Origin: G963666705 sp963666705
Lineage (GTDB): Bacteria > Pseudomonadota > Alphaproteobacteria > CADEGL01
Reading direction: 5' to 3'
Length of the DNA: 64,000 nucleotides
Assembly (NCBI GenBank): GCA_963666705.2
Contig: CAXXKO010000001.1
Span: 372,001-436,000 of the forward strand
Of the stretch, positions 61,012 through 64,000 are shown piece after piece. Both the position numbers and the translations under genes were made by a program. The notes below the pieces were generated by a model, which saw nothing but the letters and a program-made list of their open reading frames with translations, was not told the origin of the DNA and did not search any database. How positions within the stretch are numbered: the stretch's first letter is position 1; each line of letters begins with the position of its first letter.

Positions 61012-63057
61012 ATGGCCGAATACGACGCACTGCTCGAGCCCTTCACCCTGAAGGGCGTTACATTCCGCAACCGGGTGATGAGCACCAGCCACGCGCCCGG
61101 CTACGGCGATGGCGGCAAGCCGGGCGAGCGCTATCAACTCTACCACGCAGAGAAGGCCAAGGGCGGCATCGGCCTCAGCATGTTCGGCGGCAGCACCACA
61201 TTCTCCGTCGACTGCCCGGCCATCGAGTACAACCAGCTATTCGCCGGCGACGATTCGATCGTCCCCCACCTCCAAGCTTTCGCCGACCGCATGCACGGGC
61301 ATGGCGCCAAGCTCATGTGCCAGCTCGTCCACCAGGGCCGCAAGGTGCAATGGGACCTCGGCCCCTGGCTGCCGCCCATCTCCGCCTCCCGGGTGCGCGA
61401 GCCCTTCCACCGCTCCTACCCCAAGGAGATGGACGCATTCGATATCCGCCGGGTGATCCGCGACTTCGGCCAGGCGGCCCGGCGCTGCAAGGAAGGCCGT
61501 CTCGACGGCTTCGAGGTCCAGGCCGGGTTCCAGCTCCTGGTCGACAGCTTCTTCACGCCCGAGGCCAACAAGCGGACGGACGAATATGGGGGTAGCGTGG
61601 AGAACCGCTGCCGCTTCGGCCTCGAGGTGTTCGAGGAGGTCCGCAAGCAGGTGGGCGACGATTTCATCGTCGGCATGCGTATCGCCGGAGATGAGCTGTT
61701 GGACGGCGGCCTCGATCATCGCGACATGTTGGAGATCGGACACATCTTCGCCGAGAGCGGCATGGTCGATTTCTTCGACGTGGTCGCCGGCCTGGTATGG
61801 GACAGCGAGACCTCCTACCACTCGATGCCCACCATGGCGATCCCGCCGGCCCCCTACCTCGCCCTCGCCAGCTCCTTCCGGCGCGAGCTCGGCCTCCCGG
61901 TCTTCCACGGCGGGCGCATCACCGACCTCGCCACCGCGGCCCGGGCGGTCGAGGAAGGCCACGTGGACATGGTGTCCATGACCCGCGGCCATATCGCCGA
62001 CCCCCACATCGTGAAGAAGCTCATGGAGGGCCGGCCCGAGGACATCCGCGAATGCGTCGGCTCCACCTGGTGCATCGACCGCCTGTTCCGCGGCGGCGAG
62101 GCCTTGTGTATCCAGAACGCGGCGACGGGGCGGGAGGCCACCATGCCCCACGCGATTCCGCGCTCACCGGGTGCGGCGCGGGAGGTGGTGGTGATCGGCG
62201 CCGGGCCGGGCGGGCTCGAGGCCGCGCGCGTCTCGGCCGAGCGTGGGCTCGAGGTCGTGTTGTTCGAGAAGGCAGACAAGGTGGGCGGCCAGATCAACAC
62301 CGCCGCCAAGGGCCCCAAGCGCGAATCCCTGGCCGGCATCGCACGCTGGCTCGAAGGCCAGGTGAGGAAGCTCGGCGTCGACCTGCGCCTCGACACCGAG
62401 GCCACGGCCGCGATGGTGGCGGCGGAGACTCCGGACGTGGTGGTGGTCGCCACCGGCGGCGATCCCGACGTGGGACCGTTCGCGGGCGCCGAGCTGGCCG
62501 TCACCACCTGGGACATCCTCGACGGCCGGGTCGAGCCGGGCGAGACCGTGCTGGTCTACGACGACGATGGGCGCCAGCCGGCCCCGGGCGTGGCGGAATT
62601 CCTCGCCACGCGCGGCGCCAAGGTGGAGCTGGCCACGCCCGACCCGCACACGAGCCACGACACGGGCGCCATGAACATCGGTGCCCAGATGCATGGGCTC
62701 TACGAGAACGGCGTGGTGCTCACCTCCGACATGCGCCTGGTCCAGGTCTATCGCGAGGGCAACAAGCTGGTCGCCGTCCTGCGCAACACCTTCACCCGCG
62801 CCGAGGAGGAGCGCCTGGTGGACCAGGTGGTGGCCGAGCACGGCACCATCCCGCGCGACGCCATCTTCAAGGCGCTCGCCCCGAATTCGTCCAACCTGGG
62901 CGAGCTCGACTTGGCCGGCATGGCCGCGGGCGCGCCACAAGCGATCGAAAACAACCCCGATGGCGCGTTCGAGCTCTACCGCGTGGGCGACGCGGTCACC
63001 AGCCGCAACATCCACGCCGCCATCTACGACTCCTTGCGCATCTACAAGGGACTGTAG
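61012..63057 (+). CDS. N-methylproline-demethylase-like NADH:flavin oxidoreductase (intact tandem copy)
   Basis: 681 residues. ATG 61012 opens MAEYDALLEPFTLKGVTFRN with MSTSHAPGYGDGGKPGERYQ. An OYE-type FMN barrel (about 1-345) is followed by the cluster region ECVGSTWCIDRLFRGGEALC (about 355), then the FAD/NAD half with VVVIGAGPGGLEAARVSAER (about 388). The closest remembered group is N-methyl amino acid (stachydrine/N-methylproline) demethylases of the TMADH clan. The 4Fe-4S region has C-x5-C-x11-C, lacking the second Cys of the TMADH CxxC. The gene follows its frameshifted paralogue after 16 bp, so the two are a duplicated operon. Confidence 0.9.
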   Translation: MAEYDALLEPFTLKGVTFRNRVMSTSHAPGYGDGGKPGERYQLYHAEKAKGGIGLSMFGGSTTFSVDCPAIEYNQLFAGDDSIVPHLQAFADRMHGHGAKLMCQLVHQGRKVQWDLGPWLPPISASRVREPFHRSYPKEMDAFDIRRVIRDFGQAARRCKEGRLDGFEVQAGFQLLVDSFFTPEANKRTDEYGGSVENRCRFGLEVFEEVRKQVGDDFIVGMRIAGDELLDGGLDHRDMLEIGHIFAESGMVDFFDVVAGLVWDSETSYHSMPTMAIPPAPYLALASSFRRELGLPVFHGGRITDLATAARAVEEGHVDMVSMTRGHIADPHIVKKLMEGRPEDIRECVGSTWCIDRLFRGGEALCIQNAATGREATMPHAIPRSPGAAREVVVIGAGPGGLEAARVSAERGLEVVLFEKADKVGGQINTAAKGPKRESLAGIARWLEGQVRKLGVDLRLDTEATAAMVAAETPDVVVVATGGDPDVGPFAGAELAVTTWDILDGRVEPGETVLVYDDDGRQPAPGVAEFLATRGAKVELATPDPHTSHDTGAMNIGAQMHGLYENGVVLTSDMRLVQVYREGNKLVAVLRNTFTRAEEERLVDQVVAEHGTIPRDAIFKALAPNSSNLGELDLAGMAAGAPQAIENNPDGAFELYRVGDAVTSRNIHAAIYDSLRIYKGL

Positions 63058-63092
63058 CACCGATCGGCCAGCCGATCCTGCCCACGGAAGTT

Positions 63093-63362
63093 CTAGTACC
63101 CACTTTCATAATTCCGTGTGCCATACGATCGCTTTTCCCGTCTCCTCGGTAGGAGGGGGCGCGCCGGCGATGCCGGGGCATCGTCAAGCATCCCCGACAC
63201 CCCGAGGGGGCGGGAAAAGCGACCGGTCGGGCGGCGCCCCGAGGCCCCCGGACGTCGTCGCGCGACGCTTGTGATGCCCCGGCATCGCGGCGCGCCACCC
63301 TCCTAGCCGGGAACCTCGGGGCGCCGTCGTATGGCACACGGAATTATGAAAGTGGGTACTAG
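63093..63362. repeat. MITE-like palindromic element, copy 2
   Basis: 270 bp with CTAG at both ends and 34-bp terminal inverted repeats that match perfectly here. It has the same orientation and length as copy 1 at 58501-58770. It lies between the intact flavoenzyme and the DsbA-family gene. The short ORF of 62 codons present in both copies is not considered a gene. Confidence 0.92.
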
Positions 63363-63365
63363 GGA

Positions 63366-63999
63366 TTAGCCCTCGCCGTTTCGCGCCTTGGCTATCATGT
63401 CCTCGAGATCGTCCAGTCCAACGGCGCCCGGGACCACCTCGTCACCGATGATGAAGGCCGGGGTGCCGTCGATATCGAGCGCGCGGGCCAGGATGTAGTT
63501 CTGGCGGATCTCTTCTTCGACCTCGGGCGCTTCCATGTCCACGCGCAGCCGCTCGGTATCGAGGCCGATCGCCTCGGCGATGGCCATCACGATCGGTTCC
63601 GTCACACTTGTCTTCGAGCCCATGAGCGCCACGTGGAAATCGCGATAGAGCGCCTCGCCCTGGAGCCGGGCGGCGAGGGCCGCGCGGGCGGCGAAGACCG
63701 AATCGGCGCCGAGGATGGGGAGCTCCTTGAACACGAGGCGCACCTGGCCGTCTTCGGCCACGGCCGACAGCAAGGGCTCGACGACCCGCTTGCAATAGGG
63801 GCAGCGGTAATCGAAGAACTCGATCACCGTAACGTCGCCCTCGGGGTTGCCGGCGATGGGTGAGCCCGGGCTGTCGTAGAGCGCCGGTCGGAATTCCGCG
63901 AGGGAGGCCTGCTGGCGCTCGAGCTCGGCAACGCGCTCGGCGTCCTGCATGCGCTGGATAGCTTCGAGGATCACCTCCGGGTGCTCGAGCAGGTAGTCG
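63366..63999 (-). CDS. DsbA-family thiol:disulfide oxidoreductase, partial (5' end beyond the window)
   Basis: The readable part is about 210 residues and extends off the right edge; codons continue upstream of GTG 63974 as DYLLEHPEVILEA. The thioredoxin-like domain has the active site FFDYRCPYCKRVV (CPYC) and the cis-Pro in IDGTPAFIIGDEVVPGAVG. A preceding helical segment with QRMQDAERVAELERQQASL is typical of ScsC/Com1-like DsbA relatives, which usually have an N-terminal signal peptide that would lie outside the window. It is probably a periplasmic oxidase or isomerase of disulfides. Confidence 0.9.
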   Translation of the reverse strand, partial: DYLLEHPEVILEAIQRMQDAERVAELERQQASLAEFRPALYDSPGSPIAGNPEGDVTVIEFFDYRCPYCKRVVEPLLSAVAEDGQVRLVFKELPILGADSVFAARAALAARLQGEALYRDFHVALMGSKTSVTEPIVMAIAEAIGLDTERLRVDMEAPEVEEEIRQNYILARALDIDGTPAFIIGDEVVPGAVGLDDLEDMIAKARNGEG

Positions 64000-64000
64000 C

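Noticed and set aside
1..64000. CRISPR arrays, rRNA genes, known antiphage systems
   Set aside because: No regularly spaced short repeats, rRNA segments or defence-gene signatures were seen. The reverse transcriptase is a group II intron protein and not a retron or DGR.

Overview
The window is a high-GC stretch of bacterial chromosome that most resembles an alphaproteobacterium, probably Rhodospirillales-like. The evidence is a FliX flagellar regulator beside a single-cysteine DksA, and a run of coenzyme-A, flavin and dioxygenase genes typical of metabolically broad environmental alphaproteobacteria. No species is recognised. The catabolic gene set, several IS and MITE-like elements, a group II intron and many broken genes suggest a repeat-rich genome. 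Part of the breakage could instead be sequencing or assembly error.

Layout. 0-7 kb: the tail of a DHA2-type efflux pump, dksA, fliX, a probable group IIC intron sitting behind a terminator, and a YdiJ-like FAD/Fe-S dehydrogenase whose 3' end is partly duplicated around a transposase scrap. 6.6-15 kb: a creatinase/DoeA-like M24 protein, a chemotaxis receptor, an enoyl-CoA hydratase/acyl-CoA ligase pair, and a two-gene cassette of a haem-oxygenase-like diiron protein and a FeeM/GNAT-cNMP fusion, both frame-disrupted. 15-19.2 kb: an operon of an unknown protein, a UGSC-family selenoprotein with an in-frame UGA, and a dimethylformamidase-like large subunit. 19.2-29.5 kb: polysaccharide deacetylase, LLM flavin oxidoreductase, hybrid histidine kinase with an in-frame amber codon, SDR, DAO-type oxidase, bioB and an OYE/Fe-S oxidoreductase. 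29.7-33 kb: two tandem DHA2 transporters.

33-37.4 kb is a mobile region: an IS3-family element inserted at the end of a frameshifted P4-type integrase, next to tRNA-Ser(GCU), with a globin remnant beyond. 37.5-57 kb holds tandem glutathione transferases, a cyclase-family hydrolase, a HupE/UreJ-like membrane protein, a HEAT-repeat periplasmic protein, an ADP-forming acyl-CoA ligase with enoyl-CoA hydratase, small exported proteins, PhyH and TauD dioxygenases, a GMC oxidase, amidohydrolase, 3-hydroxyisobutyrate dehydrogenase-like protein, aminotransferase, OsmC and a flavin monooxygenase. 57-63.4 kb: an IS1182-type element abutting one of two identical-length MITE-like repeats that bracket a tandem pair of N-methylproline-demethylase-like flavoenzymes. 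A DsbA-family gene runs off the right edge.

The most interesting item is the selenocysteine candidate at 16711-16713 and its operon with an amidase-like protein. Next are the diiron/acyltransferase-cNMP cassette, the repeat-bracketed flavoenzyme pair, and a set of short imperfect tandem duplications and one-base deletions that break otherwise well conserved genes. All calls come from reading the sequence; no database search was run.
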